NCBI GenBank assembly: GCA_016936695.1
Contig: JAFGXK010000211.1
Coordinates: forward strand, 1-7,949
Direction: 5' to 3'
Origin: Bacteroidales bacterium
GTDB taxonomy: Bacteria > Bacteroidota > Bacteroidia > Bacteroidales > VadinHA17
Length of the DNA: 7,949 bases
Part shown: positions 5,682-7,949 of the stretch, one piece after another
Position numbering within the stretch: the first letter of the stretch is position 1
Layout of the letters: every line of letters begins with the position of its first letter
Notes under the pieces: generated by a model
Database searches by the model: none
The model's input: the letters and a program-made list of their open reading frames with translations, nothing else
What the model was told of the DNA's origin: nothing
Program-made: the position numbers and the translations under genes

Positions 5682-5689
5682 TACCTTTG
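5682..5689 (+). promoter_or_regulatory. Promoter -7 box of the sppA-lpxK operon
   Basis: TACCTTTG is an exact match to the Bacteroidota consensus TAnnTTTG and lies 28 bases before the sppA ATG, predicting a leader of about 22-26 nt. A TTTA at 5656-5659 is a possible imperfect -33 element, with a spacer of 22 bp, slightly long. It is the best promoter candidate in the window and fits the need for a start site after the divergent folK gene. Confidence 0.6.
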
Positions 5690-5717
5690 AAACTCATTTT
5701 ATTAAAGTGCAATTAAG

Positions 5718-7487
5718 ATGAAAACATTTCTGAAATATGTCCTTGCAACTATCACAGGGATAATAATCGTGTCGATCCTCTTCATGGTGATCCTGCTCGC
5801 CAGCTTTAGTGCAATGATGGTCTCAGGCGATAAACCTGCATCCGTTGCCGAAAATTCCGTACTGGTGCTGAAAGCCGGGATTTCCATCCCCGACAAGGGG
5901 AGCAAATCACCCTATGCCGGCTTCGATCTGATCAACATGACTATAACGCCTGCCCCCGGACTGAATGAGATTCTTCATAATCTGAAAAAGGCGGCCACGG
6001 ATGATAAAATCAAGGGGGTGCTTATCGAGAACGGGATGGTGCCTTCAGGATGGGCCACTACCGAAGAACTAAGGGAAGGCCTTAAGAAATTCAGGGAAAG
6101 CGGGAAGTTTGTGATCGCATGGTCTGATTATGTCCTGATGCAGGAAGGCTATTATCTTTCGACGGCAGCTGATAAAATCTACATCAACCCGTCATCAACC
6201 GTCGATTTCAAGGGACTCAGCGGAGAGGTTCTCTTCTACAAGAATGCCCTTGAGAAACTTGGGGTGGAAGTGCAGGTCATCCGTCACGGCAAATTCAAGG
6301 GAGCAGTCGAGCCCTATATCCTCGATGAACTGAGCAAGGAGAACAGGGAACAGATAAGCACCTATATAGGATCAATATGGTCGCATGTTCTGGCAGACAT
6401 ATCCTCCGCAAGAGGCATATCCGTCGAGAACCTGAACAGCATTGCGGACAACCTGACAGGCTATGTAGCGCCAGGAGCTCTCGCTTCAGGCCTGGTCGAC
6501 GGCCTGCTTTATCACGACCAGCTTATCGACACGCTCAAGATCCGATTGGGACTGACAACCGATGACAAGATCAACATGGTGCCGATGCACAAGTACACCA
6601 GGGTGCCGGAATCCAAAAAAACTGCCTACTCCAGAAAAAAGATCTCTGTTGTATATGCATCGGGATCAATAGTTAATGGCAGGGGGGGTGAAACCAGTAT
6701 CGGGGGAGACTCCTTCAGGGATGTGATAAGAAAGGAAAGAAAAGACACGACCGTAAAGGCTATAGTGCTCAGGGTGAACTCTCGCGGTGGAAGCGCCATT
6801 GCTTCCGATATAATATGGCGTGAGCTTGAACTTGCTGCCAAAGATAAACCGGTGGTAATCTCCATGGGCAACTATGCAGCTTCGGGAGGCTATTTCATTT
6901 CAGCCCCGGGAACTAAGATCTTCGCTAGCCCGACAACCATAACAGGATCGATCGGTGTCTTCGGACTGGTACCAAACGCCGGAAAACTTATGGAAAAGAA
7001 ACTGGGTATCTCCTTCGAGACAGTGGAAACAAATGCCAATTCTGACTTCCCCTCTGTGTACAGACCCATGAACACGGTGGAGAAAGAGGCAATGCAGAGA
7101 ACCATTGAAAACACCTATTCCGATTTTGTCAATAAGGTATCATCCGGAAGAAAAATGACTTTCAACGCAGTCGACAGCATAGCACAGGGGCGCGTCTGGA
7201 GCGGTTCCGACGCTATGAAGCTGGGGTTGGCAGACGGTTTGGGAGGACTTACCGCCTCTGTTGAAGAGGCTGCAAGGCTGGCAGGACTGGACACTTACTC
7301 ACTAAGGGAACTACCTGTCTCAGAAGATCCCTTCGCCAGAATAATCTCACAGCTGGGAGCTGAAATTAAAATGAGGATCCTTAAAAACGAACTCGGCGAG
7401 TTTGAAAGGATCTTTGATGAGCTCAAAGAAATACGCGACCTCTCGGGAATACAAACCCGGTTACCTTATTTCATTGAGATTCACTGA
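5718..7487 (+). CDS. sppA: Signal peptide peptidase SppA, long (protease IV, 67K) type
   Basis: SppA is a membrane-anchored serine protease of family S49 that cleaves leftover signal peptides and other membrane peptides, with its catalytic domains outside the inner membrane. The 589 residues start with one hydrophobic helix (about 8-33), then two tandem S49 domains, as in E. coli SppA (618 residues). The catalytic dyad is split between domains: Lys194 in GKFKGAVEPY matches E. coli Lys209, and Ser389 in NYAASGGYFIS matches E. coli Ser409. The C-terminal domain also has VLRVNSRGGSAIASD and PTTITGSIGVFG, standard S49 elements. The dyad appears intact, so an active enzyme, probably a tetramer like its homologue, is expected. 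It begins 28 bases after a good -7 box, and lpxK starts three bases after its stop, so the two are co-transcribed. I see nothing truncated or unusual. Confidence 0.95.
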   Translation: MKTFLKYVLATITGIIIVSILFMVILLASFSAMMVSGDKPASVAENSVLVLKAGISIPDKGSKSPYAGFDLINMTITPAPGLNEILHNLKKAATDDKIKGVLIENGMVPSGWATTEELREGLKKFRESGKFVIAWSDYVLMQEGYYLSTAADKIYINPSSTVDFKGLSGEVLFYKNALEKLGVEVQVIRHGKFKGAVEPYILDELSKENREQISTYIGSIWSHVLADISSARGISVENLNSIADNLTGYVAPGALASGLVDGLLYHDQLIDTLKIRLGLTTDDKINMVPMHKYTRVPESKKTAYSRKKISVVYASGSIVNGRGGETSIGGDSFRDVIRKERKDTTVKAIVLRVNSRGGSAIASDIIWRELELAAKDKPVVISMGNYAASGGYFISAPGTKIFASPTTITGSIGVFGLVPNAGKLMEKKLGISFETVETNANSDFPSVYRPMNTVEKEAMQRTIENTYSDFVNKVSSGRKMTFNAVDSIAQGRVWSGSDAMKLGLADGLGGLTASVEEAARLAGLDTYSLRELPVSEDPFARIISQLGAEIKMRILKNELGEFERIFDELKEIRDLSGIQTRLPYFIEIH

Positions 7488-7490
7488 TTA

Positions 7491-7949
7491 ATGGAGCCCG
7501 TCAGGAATCCTCTTTTGTGGCCGTTCTCCATCCTGTTCCGGCTTGTAACAGCGATCCGTAACATCCTGTTCGACAAAGGCTTTATTTCGTCAGAGGAGTT
7601 CGGGCTACCGGTTATCTGCATCGGGAACATCACTGTGGGAGGAACCGGAAAAACACCCCATGCCGAATATATTATCTCACTGCTCCGCAAGGAATTCAGG
7701 GTAGCTCTGCTCAGCAGGGGCTATATGAGAAAATCAACCGGCTTCAGGTATGTCACCACTTCATCCTCAACAGCCGATTCCGGAGACGAACCTCTCCAGA
7801 TATCCCGCAAATTTCCGGATATTGTGGTCGCTGTCGACAGCAACCGCATCAATGGTATAAAAACCATCTTAAGGGAACATCCCGGAACGGATGTTATAAT
7901 CCTCGACGATGGATTGCAGCATAGAAGAGTGCGGCCTGGTCTTTCCATC
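7491..7949 (+). CDS. lpxK: Tetraacyldisaccharide 4'-kinase (lipid A 4'-kinase), 3' end cut by window
   Basis: LpxK phosphorylates the 4' position of the tetraacyldisaccharide-1-phosphate precursor to make lipid IVA, at the cytoplasmic face of the inner membrane. The frame from ATG 7491 stays open to the last base, giving 153 residues, a little under half the E. coli protein (328). It shows the hydrophobic N-terminal membrane-associating helix (about 7-24), the Walker A segment GNITVGGTGKTP (45-56, Lys54), LLSRGYMRKSTGF, the GDEPLQ motif and the Walker B-like DDGLQH (139-144) followed by RRVRPGL. All are typical LpxK elements. Only three bases separate it from the sppA stop, indicating one operon and possible translational coupling. 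Its presence implies a lipid A-containing outer membrane. Confidence 0.95.
   Translation, partial: MEPVRNPLLWPFSILFRLVTAIRNILFDKGFISSEEFGLPVICIGNITVGGTGKTPHAEYIISLLRKEFRVALLSRGYMRKSTGFRYVTTSSSTADSGDEPLQISRKFPDIVVAVDSNRINGIKTILREHPGTDVIILDDGLQHRRVRPGLSI

Noticed and set aside
7481..7948. Minus-strand frames opposite lpxK
   Set aside because: The plus strand carries an uninterrupted LpxK reading with Walker A and DDGLQH motifs, so these are shadows.

Overview
This window looks like a chromosomal housekeeping segment of a member of the Bacteroidota, probably a Bacteroidales-like lineage. The evidence is the set of gene families and their wording (a short Mpl-type Mur ligase beginning IHFIAVGGAVMHNLA, an SppA/LpxK pair, a tRNA-Glu next to S20), A/T-rich leaders without Shine-Dalgarno sequences, and matches to the Bacteroidota -7 promoter box TAnnTTTG upstream of several genes. 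The LpxK fragment implies an outer membrane with lipid A. The assignment is inference from sequence reading, without a database search.

Layout. (1) Bases 1-864: a secreted alpha/beta-hydrolase esterase whose start lies left of the window, closed by a strong terminator at 886-923. (2) Bases 928-2097, minus strand: a two-HKD phospholipase D/cardiolipin synthase-like enzyme. (3) Bases 2098-2249: a divergent spacer with one -7 box for each direction. (4) Bases 2250-4093: mpl (murein tripeptide recycling), tRNA-Glu(UUC) and rpsT (S20), all on the plus strand, ending in a clear intrinsic terminator. (5) Bases 4094-4306: a gene-free stretch with a degenerate 7-bp tandem array (11 units), three TCTGCG motifs and a small hairpin. 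(6) Bases 4307-4990: radC, convergent with folK (5003-5506, minus) across only 12 bp. (7) Bases 5507-5717: a spacer with a C6-A-G6 palindrome and a good promoter for sppA. (8) Bases 5718-7949: sppA and, three bases later, the 5' part of lpxK, which runs off the right end.

Much of the content concerns the cell envelope: phospholipid synthesis (PLD/Cls-like), peptidoglycan recycling (mpl), membrane proteolysis (sppA) and lipid A phosphorylation (lpxK). Translation (tRNA-Glu, S20) and folate synthesis (folK) are also represented. I see no mobile element, phage gene, CRISPR array, defence system or biosynthetic cluster, and no convincing undescribed system. The items most worth a second look are the intergenic repeats, a small hairpin just before rpsT, and the RadC active site, where the glutamate expected for a JAMM enzyme appears to be replaced.
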